Below are positions 17,807-25,027 of a DNA stretch of 64,000 bases, one piece after another. Made by a program: the position numbers and the translations under genes. Source of the DNA: Dinghuibacter silviterrae (GTDB lineage: Bacteria; Bacteroidota; Bacteroidia; Chitinophagales; Chitinophagaceae); the NCBI RefSeq assembly GCF_004366355.1, contig NZ_SODV01000002.1, positions 1,342,768-1,406,767 on the forward strand, read 5' to 3'. The notes beneath the pieces are model-generated. The model made no database searches, was not told the origin of the DNA, and worked only from the letters and a program-made list of their open reading frames with translations. How positions within the stretch are numbered: the stretch's first letter is position 1; each line of letters starts with the position of its first letter.

Positions 17807-19186
17807 ATGACACCCGCAAATGAAAGGGGCGCCGCACCGGCCAAGCCCGCAGCGCTTACCCAGGATAAGGAGCTTACCCTCGAAGAAAGCCTGCAAAAAC
17901 TGGTCAAGGCCGGTGGCTTTGACTTCCTCGAAGCCGTGATCGACGGCGTTCAAAACCTCAACCCGGACCGGAAGGCCCGCAAAAAGATTTTCCTCGAAGA
18001 AGAAGACAAACAATACGAGCGGAAAGCCCTGCTGAGAAAGATCCGGCTGTGGCAGGAGCTCGTGGAGTCTTCCGATTCCGTGGGCGCTATCCTGGAAAAT
18101 GTCCAGGAGAGGACCGAGTCCGTGGATACGACCCTCAACAAAAATATCGGTATTGCCCTGGAGGCCACCAAAGACCTCGAACAGGCCTACCGTTCCCTCC
18201 ACCTGTTTTACAAAAATACCGAGGCCGACAAGCTGAGCAACGTGGTCATTCTCAATGCATCCATGGACCAGTTGACCGACCTTGACAATCCCCGTTTTAT
18301 CGAACACGTGGCGGACGAGCTCAAACAAAACTACGACCGTCTCGACCTCCGGGACAACTATTCCCTGCTCGTCATCCCCGGGTACCTCGGCTCCAACAAG
18401 GTCGTGGAACGCTGGGCCAAGATCGCCCATAATAATAAGGTGATGCTCGTGACGGACTTTGCCAACCTGGACCAGCCCGACGACGTCATCGACCTGTTCA
18501 GCACCGCCAACCTCACCGGGGGCGATGCCTATCGCTCCAACGTCATCATGACCTGCAACTGGCTGGTAGGTAGGGGGCGAGTGGAAGAGGCAGGGGAAAA
18601 AGACGCGCTTTATGTCCCAGGCTCTGCCGCTCTTGCGGGGAAAATGTACTACACCCTTATGTCCCAGGTGACCGCCGGTAAAAAACACGGCGGCATGAAC
18701 GAAGCCGACGCCGTTCGCTTCGACCTCAAAAAAAGCGAGATCGCCCACCTCGAACGGATCGGTTTGGTCCCGATGGTGTACGAATATGGGAAGGTCATGG
18801 CGTTTTCGGCCAAAACCCTTTTCAGTGGTGATAACATCGGTTTGCAAACCTATTCCGTCGTGCGTGTGTTCGACTATGTGACCAAGGTGCTGTTCGACTT
18901 CCTCAACCGGAGGGCCTTCGAAAACTGGAATTCCAAAACCGAACAAAACCTGCGGAGCCAGATCGTGCAGTTCCTGGACAGCATCCAGGGTCCCGAACGG
19001 CTGATCGAACGTTTCCGGATCACCCGTTTCGAACGCGACGAAGTCGTAAAGGACCGGATCCATCTGGATATCAACATTACCCCGTACTTCCCCGCGAAAA
19101 GCTTTATCGTCAAACTGGACGGACATAAAGGAGAGGAGGACGCGACGGCGAGCTGGAATACGGAGTACGCGTTGCAGCCGAAATAG
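17807..19186 (+). CDS. tssC: T6SS sheath large subunit TssC
   Basis: A 459-residue sheath protein (VipB family). The N-terminal handshake helix region ends near residue 60. The conserved core includes DRLDLRDNYSLLVIPGYLGSNKVVERWAKIAHNNKVMLVTDF, and the C-terminal part ends with beta strands HLDINITPYFPAKSFIVKLDGHKGE that interlock with TssB. TssB-TssC polymers contract to drive the TssD tube outward. The T6SS run is interrupted after this gene by a flavodoxin-like gene, before resuming with tssD. Confidence 0.92.
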   Translation: MTPANERGAAPAKPAALTQDKELTLEESLQKLVKAGGFDFLEAVIDGVQNLNPDRKARKKIFLEEEDKQYERKALLRKIRLWQELVESSDSVGAILENVQERTESVDTTLNKNIGIALEATKDLEQAYRSLHLFYKNTEADKLSNVVILNASMDQLTDLDNPRFIEHVADELKQNYDRLDLRDNYSLLVIPGYLGSNKVVERWAKIAHNNKVMLVTDFANLDQPDDVIDLFSTANLTGGDAYRSNVIMTCNWLVGRGRVEEAGEKDALYVPGSAALAGKMYYTLMSQVTAGKKHGGMNEADAVRFDLKKSEIAHLERIGLVPMVYEYGKVMAFSAKTLFSGDNIGLQTYSVVRVFDYVTKVLFDFLNRRAFENWNSKTEQNLRSQIVQFLDSIQGPERLIERFRITRFERDEVVKDRIHLDINITPYFPAKSFIVKLDGHKGEEDATASWNTEYALQPK

Positions 19187-19224
19187 GGGTGCGGCCCCGC
19201 CCGCTGTTGGCGAGTGATCGGGTT

Positions 19225-19240
19225 CCCCTATCTTTAGGGG
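19225..19240 (+). promoter_or_regulatory. Hairpin overlapping a -7-like element before the flavodoxin-like gene
   Basis: CCCCTA-TCTT-TAGGGG is a perfect 6-bp stem with a 4-base loop ending one base before ATG 19242. The same bases contain TATCTTTA (19229-19236), close to the Bacteroidota -7 consensus. It could be a promoter for a leaderless transcript, or a translation-blocking hairpin if transcription starts upstream. Confidence 0.4.
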
Positions 19241-19241
19241 C

Positions 19242-19796
19242 ATGAATAAGTTGCTGATACTGTATGGGGGACCGGTCGAAGAGGAAGGCACGAGGGCACT
19301 GGGCGGTCAATATGCAAGCGGCGCGGCGGAATCCGGCGCGGTCGTACGCACCCTGACGATCACCGACTTGAAATTCAGCCCCGTGGCCCCGCTGGGGGCA
19401 CGGACGATGGACCTGGAGCAAGACCTTGCCGGAGCGTTGGAGCAGTTGCGATGGGCGGACCATGTTGCGTTTTTCTGCTCCGTGTCACAGGAGACGATAC
19501 CATCCCGGCTAAAGGGATTTTTCGACCGGCTCTTTACACCGGAGAAGCTGTTTGGCGCGGAGAATGATTTCACGGGTAAGTCGGCGCGGATCGTATCGGT
19601 ACTGGACAAGGCCGCGTGGGAATGGTGGCAGGAAACAAAACTCCCCGCTTATCATTCCATCAAACGCGTGGTGTTTGAACACCGCGGTTTCCGGCCGGTC
19701 CGGACGTCGACGGTGGGATACCTTCAGGCGCTCGATAATGAGTATGCGAAGAAATGGTTAGGAAAAATGACGGAATTTGGTCGTAAATTAATATAG
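19242..19796 (+). CDS. NAD(P)H-dependent flavodoxin-like oxidoreductase
   Basis: A 184-residue protein with the flavodoxin-like fold of the NAD(P)H dehydrogenase (quinone)/ MdaB-KefF type: N-terminal KLLILYGGP strand-loop, ADHVAFFCSVSQETIPSRLKGFFDRLFTPEKLF (the FMN-site and active-site region), then FRPVRTSTVGYLQ. It probably reduces quinones or other electrophiles with FMN. It is embedded between tssC and tssD on the same strand but belongs to no T6SS family, so it is likely an independent insertion with its own promoter. Confidence 0.8.
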   Translation: MNKLLILYGGPVEEEGTRALGGQYASGAAESGAVVRTLTITDLKFSPVAPLGARTMDLEQDLAGALEQLRWADHVAFFCSVSQETIPSRLKGFFDRLFTPEKLFGAENDFTGKSARIVSVLDKAAWEWWQETKLPAYHSIKRVVFEHRGFRPVRTSTVGYLQALDNEYAKKWLGKMTEFGRKLI

Positions 19797-19937
19797 GACT
19801 TTGGTATTATTCCTTACTTTTATCACAGTAAACGGCGCCATCTGCGCTTAGCTAACCTCTCTCCCCTCAAAATGATCCTCCGGATCCAATTTCCTCCTGT
19901 ACGTATTTTTTTATTCACTTCATAAAAACTATGTTTT

Positions 19938-20336
19938 ATGGCTTTCAAAGCAAGATTAAACATGGGCGGCAAGGAGTATGATGTCCTCAGCTGCAGCTAT
20001 GCCCTGAACAGGGATGTGGACCCGAAAGGCAGACCCGCTTCGGGCGTTTATGGTGGCACCATCGACATCCAGGTCGAGTCTACCGAAGACACCTCCGTCG
20101 TGGAGGCTATGGTGAACAACCAGTACAAACCGGTTTCCGGTTCCGTTACCTTCAAAAAGAGCGAAGAAGACGCCAAAATGAAGGAGCTGAATTTCGACGA
20201 CGCCTACATCGTCAAGTACAGCGAAGGCATCACCGCCAGCGGCAACGACCCGATGACGTACACGTTTACGATCAGCGCCCGCAAGGTCAAGCTGGGTAAT
20301 GCCGAACACGTCAACGACTGGCCCGGTCAGAAATAA
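19938..20336 (+). CDS. tssD: T6SS tube protein TssD (Hcp), copy 1
   Basis: A 132-residue Hcp of the Bacteroidota type: MAFKARLNMGGKEYDVLSCSY, then GRPASGVYGGTIDIQVESTEDTSV, EEDAKMKELNFDDAYI and NAEHVNDWP. Hexameric rings of TssD stack into the inner tube and carry small effectors. No signal peptide, as expected. A 141-base leader lies upstream; I see no clear TAnnTTTG there, although high expression is usual for hcp. It is followed 26 bases later by a second copy. Confidence 0.95.
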   Translation: MAFKARLNMGGKEYDVLSCSYALNRDVDPKGRPASGVYGGTIDIQVESTEDTSVVEAMVNNQYKPVSGSVTFKKSEEDAKMKELNFDDAYIVKYSEGITASGNDPMTYTFTISARKVKLGNAEHVNDWPGQK

Positions 20337-20362
20337 TCCCTTACCTTAAAAACCTGTTCAAT

Positions 20363-20755
20363 ATGGCATTTAAAGCACAACTGACCATTGGGTCAAAGAA
20401 GTTCGACGTTCTCCAGGCCAGCTTTTCCCTGAATAGGGACGTGGACGCCAAAGGCCGCCCGTCCTCCGGTGTATACGGCGGTACCGTCAATATAGAAGTC
20501 GAATCCACCGAAGACACTTCGGTGATCGAAGGCATGGTCAACAGCCAGTTCAAACCCGTCAGCGGCAGCATCGTCTTTAAGAAGAGCGAGGAAGACGCCA
20601 AGATGAAAGAACTCCAGTTCGAGGACGCATACGTTATCCAGTACAACGAAGGTATCAATGTCGTGGGCAACTATCCCATGACGCTGAGCTTCGTGATCAG
20701 CGCCCGCAAGCTCAAAATGGGCAACGCGGAACACGTCAACGACTGGCCTAAATAA
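20363..20755 (+). CDS. tssD: T6SS tube protein TssD (Hcp), copy 2
   Basis: A 130-residue paralogue of the preceding Hcp, identical or similar over most of the length (shared NRDVD-KGRP-SGVYGGT, VESTEDTSV, FKKSEEDAKMKEL, GNAEHVNDWP), differing mainly near the N-terminus and around residues 85-105. Two Hcps could form mixed tubes or serve different effectors. It ends just before a strong intrinsic terminator, so the two hcp genes look like one transcript unit. Confidence 0.95.
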   Translation: MAFKAQLTIGSKKFDVLQASFSLNRDVDAKGRPSSGVYGGTVNIEVESTEDTSVIEGMVNSQFKPVSGSIVFKKSEEDAKMKELQFEDAYVIQYNEGINVVGNYPMTLSFVISARKLKMGNAEHVNDWPK

Positions 20756-20781
20756 GTTTTTGGCTGACTACACCTATAAAG

Positions 20782-20812
20782 GGCGACCCCGGTTTTTGCC
20801 GGGGCGCCTTTT
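20782..20812 (+). terminator. Rho-independent terminator after hcp genes
   Basis: GGCG-a-CCCCGG, loop TTTTTG, CCGGGG-CGCC, then TTTT: a 10-bp G/C-rich stem with one bulged base and a T tract. It lies 26 bases past the second hcp and 19 bases before the effector ATG, so it should limit effector expression relative to hcp. Confidence 0.85.
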
Positions 20813-20831
20813 CTCCTGCACGCGTCTTCCT

Positions 20832-21746
20832 ATGCAACGCAAACGATCCATACACCGTCAGGGCCCCGTCCACGCCCCCCTCACCAAGCGCGCGGCCGTC
20901 GCCCAGCCCACCGATCTGGAATACATCCATTTTTTCGACACCTGTGAGATCCACAAGGAACGCCTGCCGGAAATAGATAAGACCATCGACGGGAAAATCA
21001 TCCCGGGGAAACCCCGCTACCAGAATATTTCAGCGCTCGTGGGGGGCGCCCCGGCGGCCGGCACGCCTTCGCTGTCGCTGTCTCCGCTGCCGATGTTTTC
21101 GCCGACGTCGCCGTCCACGGGCGGGCTTTCCGACCTGGGCTCCGGTGTGATCCACACGACCCCACCCTCATTCGATTCCCGGTGGTCGGCGCTCAATGAA
21201 CCTTCGGGCTTTGGTTTTTCCAGCCTTGGTCTACCCGCGCTCACCCAGGGCCTGCCCGGTTTTGGCAAAAGCTTTAGCCTCCCTCCCTCGCCCTACAACA
21301 CCAGCGGCCGCATCCCCTGGTATTTCATCGCCTGCGTCCACTACCGCGAATGCGGGTTTAGCTTCAAAAAACATTTGCACAACGGCGACCCCCTCACCGC
21401 CTATACGACCCATGTCCCCGCCAACCGGCCACAGGTAGGTCACCCGCCGCCCTTTACCTTTGAAGAGAGCGCGGTGGATGCCCTCAAACTAATGAAGTTC
21501 GACAAGATCGCCGGGTGGCCGCTCCCCGTCATCCTCCGCAAGCTGGAGGCCTACAACGGGTTTGGGTATACGTCTATCCACAAAATCCCGTCCCCGTATC
21601 TCTGGGGATATTCCAACCTCTACACCAAGGGACTGTATGTGTCCGATGGTAAATTCGACGACAACGCCGTGAGCAAGCAGATGGGAACAGCGGTAATCCT
21701 GAAGCGGATGGAAGAAAGAGGGCTGATCAGCATACCCAGATCATGA
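20832..21746 (+). CDS. Putative T6SS effector: lysozyme-like peptidoglycan hydrolase
   Basis: A 304-residue protein with no signal peptide. I start at ATG 20832, since the longer frame would begin inside the hcp terminator. Residues ~1-60 are of unknown type, ~65-155 are a Pro/Ser/Gly-rich linker, and ~155-304 match a lysozyme-like domain known from cyanobacterial and phage proteins: CVHYRECGFSFKKHLHNGDPL, FEESAVDALKL, LPVILRKLEAYNGFGY, SPYLWGYSN, GKFDDNAVSKQMGTAVILKRM. Glu173, next to the H-L-H-N-G-D motif, is the best catalytic candidate. Lack of a signal peptide plus position between hcp and vgrG suggests delivery by the T6SS. Its stop overlaps the next start (ATGA). Effector status is inference. 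Confidence 0.7.
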   Translation: MQRKRSIHRQGPVHAPLTKRAAVAQPTDLEYIHFFDTCEIHKERLPEIDKTIDGKIIPGKPRYQNISALVGGAPAAGTPSLSLSPLPMFSPTSPSTGGLSDLGSGVIHTTPPSFDSRWSALNEPSGFGFSSLGLPALTQGLPGFGKSFSLPPSPYNTSGRIPWYFIACVHYRECGFSFKKHLHNGDPLTAYTTHVPANRPQVGHPPPFTFEESAVDALKLMKFDKIAGWPLPVILRKLEAYNGFGYTSIHKIPSPYLWGYSNLYTKGLYVSDGKFDDNAVSKQMGTAVILKRMEERGLISIPRS

Positions 21747-22375
21747 GAAAGCATCATCATATTATCCTTGTTTCTTCGGCGTTGCTCCTCGGACAAATCG
21801 CCTGCCAGGCGGTGACGCCGGAGGCGCGGCCTGAGGGCGCGGCCACAAGCGGCGCTACGGCTGCGCCCGCGTCCAGCGCAACTGCGGCTGCGCCGGGGGG
21901 CGCGCCAGCGTCTAGCGCCGTCTCCGCCCACTCCGCCCCCGACGAAACCCTCTTCCGCCAGGCCTTCCGCCACCTGCAGGCGGCCGTCGCCAGTAACGAC
22001 ACCGCGGCGATCCGCGGGCTGTTGCACTTCCCGCTGTTGACCTCCCCGCAATGGACAAACGACGACCTCCGCGACCGCAGCGCCGATACCTCGGGCGGCG
22101 TCATCCACGCCACTGACTTTTCGCGGCTGTATGGGTCGATCTTTCACCGGGACGTACGCCGCCTGTTGCCAAAGGCAGGTGAAAACAGCCTGGCGGAGAT
22201 CGCGCCGGATACCAAGGAGGATTATTATAAAAGACTGGCCCGGCAGACCGATCCCGGGAGCCACCTGTACGAGCTGTACATGCAATACTCCGACGGTTAT
22301 TTCGGGTTTGTCTTTGGACGGGTTGGGGGAACGTACAAGGTGATCAGCTATTACGCCAAATGGCCCGTAACATAA
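21743..22375 (+). CDS. Lipoprotein, candidate immunity protein for the lysozyme-like effector
   Basis: A 210-residue protein translationally coupled to the lysozyme-like gene by an ATGA overlap. The signal peptide ends in a lipobox (LLLGQIAC), followed by an Ala/Ser/Pro-rich linker to residue ~60 and a globular domain (ETLFRQAFRHLQAAVASNDTAAIRGLLHFPLL...YDGYFGFVFGRV-like end). A periplasm-facing lipoprotein is where immunity against a cell-wall hydrolase is needed. No family is recognised. Immunity is inferred from gene order, coupling and location, not from sequence similarity. Confidence 0.6.
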   Translation: MRKHHHIILVSSALLLGQIACQAVTPEARPEGAATSGATAAPASSATAAAPGGAPASSAVSAHSAPDETLFRQAFRHLQAAVASNDTAAIRGLLHFPLLTSPQWTNDDLRDRSADTSGGVIHATDFSRLYGSIFHRDVRRLLPKAGENSLAEIAPDTKEDYYKRLARQTDPGSHLYELYMQYSDGYFGFVFGRVGGTYKVISYYAKWPVT

Positions 22376-22388
22376 AAAAATTCCGACC

Positions 22389-24134
22389 ATGGATACAAAA
22401 ATGAATATAGACCTGAGCATAGAGGGAACCACCATAGCGCATTTCAACTCGTTTACCCTGAAACAGGCGTTTAACGAGCACCACTATTTCGAGCTCCGGT
22501 TTAACCATGACCAGATGGGCGAGCCGGGGATGATCACCCTGGAGGACTCCAAGGGATTTATGGGCAAGAACCTCACCATCCAGTTTGGAGTGGATGGGGG
22601 AGGGGCCCAGCAAACCTTTACGGGGAAGGTGACAAAAGTGGAGCTGGCGCAAAGCCACGGCTATCATGGGATCATCATCGTCAGTGGGTTTAGTCCGACC
22701 ATCCTGATCGACCGCGGGCCCGATATGGGTTCTTACCTGGCCAAGGACCTGTCGACCATTGTCCGCCAGGCAACACAGGACGCGCCCTCCAACGACCTCC
22801 GGATCAGTTTGAATCCATCCAGGACCGGCCCCATCGACTACATCATCCAGTATAGGGAAAGCGACTTTGACTTTATCAACCGGCTTTCGGCCGAATACTT
22901 CGAATGGTTTTACTATGACGGTGTCCAGTTAAACTTTGGCAAACCTGCCCAGCAGGCGAACGATGTGCAGCTGACCTATGGCCGGGACCTGCACGCGTTG
23001 CAATACGCCATGCAGGTGGCGCCGCTGAAGTATAAAAAGTTTGCCTACCAGCCGTTGGAAGATCAGTTGCTGAGCTCGGAAAGCAACGCGCCGCAAGGAG
23101 GACAACCGGATTTGAGTTACGCCGTGCAGGCAAGCAACACGGTATACAGCAAGGTGTACAGCCAGCCCACCCCCATCCGCATCGATTCCAAGTCGGACAT
23201 CGACAGCCATGTGCAAAACGAATCCAGCGCCCTGGTCAGCGACCTGCTCCGGATCAGCGGGGGCGGGAACAATCCCCTCGTCCAGTTGGGGGGAACGGTC
23301 AACGTGGACATGAGCGTCCGGCAGGATGCCGACTTTACCACCCAAAACCTGGGTCGCTTCCTGGTGACCACGGTCTTTCACCAGTTCGACGGGCTGGGCC
23401 ACTATTACAACAGCTTTGAGGCCGTCGTGGCCGATACGCAGCACATCCCCGTGCGATCCTATCAAAAACCCGAGCCCGATCTACAGTTGGGCATCGTCCT
23501 GGACAACAACGACCCGAAAAACCAAGGCAGGGTAAAAGTAACCTTCAAGTGGGACTGCACCAGCAACGACCCGACCGAATGGTTGCGGGTGGCCAGCCCC
23601 AACGCCGGCAAGGGAGACGCCGGGAGTAACCGCGGATTTATGGTCGTCCCCGAAGTGGGCGACCAGGTCGTGATTGGTTTTGAAGAGGGCAACATCGCCC
23701 GGCCGGTTGTACTGGGTTGCGTCTATCACGGGAACAACGTAGACAGCAGCGGCTTCACCAACAGCAATACCAAGGCGATGACCTCCCGGAAAGGAAGCAC
23801 CCTGACATTTAACGACGCTTCCCACGCGCTTAACCTTCAAACAACCGCCGCCAACACCCTTCAGATCCTGGAGCAACAAGGGGCCATGTCGCTCACGGCC
23901 GCCAAAAGCGTCCTTCACCAGTCGGGGAACAATACCATCCTTGTCCATAGCGAGGACAATTCCATTACCCTGACCGCCGACACGACGATCACGCTGACTT
24001 CCGGGAAGGGTTCCATCACGATTCACAAGGATGGCACCATCTCCATCAAGGGAGAAATCGTCACCGTCGAGGCCAAGAACAACCATATCAAAGGCGAGTC
24101 GAAGCTGGACGGGGGCAACGTATTCATAAATTAA
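22389..24134 (+). CDS. tssI: T6SS spike protein TssI (VgrG)
   Basis: A 581-residue VgrG. The gp27-like base spans residues ~1-350 (HYFELRFNHDQMGEPGMITLEDSKGFMGK; YRESDFDFINRLSAEYFEWFYYDG). The OB-fold/gp5-like part starts at LGIVLDNNDPKNQGRVKVTFKW and contains PEVGDQVVIGFEEGNIARPVVLGCVYHGNN. A beta-helical needle of repeated polar strands runs to the end (TTITLTSGKGSITIHKDGTISIKGEIVTVEAKNN). No C-terminal toxin domain is fused, so cargo must come from separate PAAR or adaptor-bound effectors, which follow directly. Confidence 0.95.
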   Translation: MDTKMNIDLSIEGTTIAHFNSFTLKQAFNEHHYFELRFNHDQMGEPGMITLEDSKGFMGKNLTIQFGVDGGGAQQTFTGKVTKVELAQSHGYHGIIIVSGFSPTILIDRGPDMGSYLAKDLSTIVRQATQDAPSNDLRISLNPSRTGPIDYIIQYRESDFDFINRLSAEYFEWFYYDGVQLNFGKPAQQANDVQLTYGRDLHALQYAMQVAPLKYKKFAYQPLEDQLLSSESNAPQGGQPDLSYAVQASNTVYSKVYSQPTPIRIDSKSDIDSHVQNESSALVSDLLRISGGGNNPLVQLGGTVNVDMSVRQDADFTTQNLGRFLVTTVFHQFDGLGHYYNSFEAVVADTQHIPVRSYQKPEPDLQLGIVLDNNDPKNQGRVKVTFKWDCTSNDPTEWLRVASPNAGKGDAGSNRGFMVVPEVGDQVVIGFEEGNIARPVVLGCVYHGNNVDSSGFTNSNTKAMTSRKGSTLTFNDASHALNLQTTAANTLQILEQQGAMSLTAAKSVLHQSGNNTILVHSEDNSITLTADTTITLTSGKGSITIHKDGTISIKGEIVTVEAKNNHIKGESKLDGGNVFIN

Positions 24135-24144
24135 ACAGCGACGG

Positions 24145-25023
24145 ATGCTTACGTTTGGGATCAAGAATACTGTAGACAAGCAATTGTTTTTCCGGGAGCC
24201 CTTTTCCCAGAAATACACCCTGACCATCCGCACCGACGTGATGGCGGGGTCGCTGCCTATTCAAACCGTCACCGAGATCCGGTGGGACCTGCGCGTACTG
24301 CGGGTGGAGGAAGAAGAGACGGAGATCGAGGTACTGACGTTGGATAACGAACTGATCGAGACCAACAACCCTTACTTACGCGACCTGGCCCGGATGAACC
24401 AGGCCTTTGCCCGCATGTACAGCGAGATCCGCGTCACCGTCGACCGGAGCGGCCAGGTGATCCGGGTGTTGAATGAAGAGGTGATCCGGAAAAAATGGGC
24501 GGCCACGAAGCGGGAAATGGAAGCCATCGACCAGCAATCGAACGCCATCCGCGGGATCGTTCAGATGAACGACGACATTTTTACAAGCCCGGAGAAGATC
24601 GTGGAAGCCGTCCAGCACAACGAGTTTTTCGACCTCTACTTCAACCAGGTATATGGCCGGCGGATACCCGGGGAGACGCCCCCCAAGACCAAATGGAATC
24701 AATTCCAACAGGTCAAGGTGGAATGGGGATATGACCTGGGCGCGGACACCCCGCTACCCGCGGCGGGGAATGTACACGCCGTTTCCGTGGACGTAAAAGG
24801 GTATCCCCTGACGCGTTTGGACAAGACGTGGATCAAAAAAGCCTATGGGGCTTTTCAGAATATAGACCTGGAGCGGCTTCAGCCCCGGTTGTCGGAACTG
24901 GGCAAATACGCGATCGAGCCAAAGACCGGAAGACTGAAGGAAGCTTACCTCCTGAAGGAGGAAGTGGCGGACCCGCAATTGGTTTTTTCAAAAATGGAAT
25001 ACACCCTGACGAGCCAAACCTAG
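24145..25023 (+). CDS. Unknown T6SS-linked protein between vgrG and PAAR effector
   Basis: A 292-residue soluble protein without signal peptide or membrane segment. It is not recognised as a known family. It mixes beta strands (KYTLTIRTDVMAG, TEIRWDLRVLRVEEEETEIEVLTLD, SEIRVTVDRSGQVIRVLNEEVIRKKW) with a central helical section. It lies ten bases after vgrG and four bases before the PAAR effector in one transcript. That position is where adaptors or chaperones that load PAAR effectors onto VgrG are found in other T6SS loci (DUF4123, DUF1795, DUF2169). This protein does not obviously belong to those. An adaptor role is therefore a guess from position. Confidence 0.65.
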   Translation: MLTFGIKNTVDKQLFFREPFSQKYTLTIRTDVMAGSLPIQTVTEIRWDLRVLRVEEEETEIEVLTLDNELIETNNPYLRDLARMNQAFARMYSEIRVTVDRSGQVIRVLNEEVIRKKWAATKREMEAIDQQSNAIRGIVQMNDDIFTSPEKIVEAVQHNEFFDLYFNQVYGRRIPGETPPKTKWNQFQQVKVEWGYDLGADTPLPAAGNVHAVSVDVKGYPLTRLDKTWIKKAYGAFQNIDLERLQPRLSELGKYAIEPKTGRLKEAYLLKEEVADPQLVFSKMEYTLTSQT

Positions 25024-25027
25024 TCCT

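Noticed and set aside
17648-19291. Long minus-strand ORF (547 codons) opposite tssB/tssC
   Set aside because: It lies antisense to the well-recognised sheath genes and has the Gly/Val/His-rich look of a shadow frame in GC-rich DNA.
20760-20831. Upstream extension of the lysozyme-like gene
   Set aside because: It would encode residues inside the hcp terminator hairpin; ATG 20832 is the natural start.
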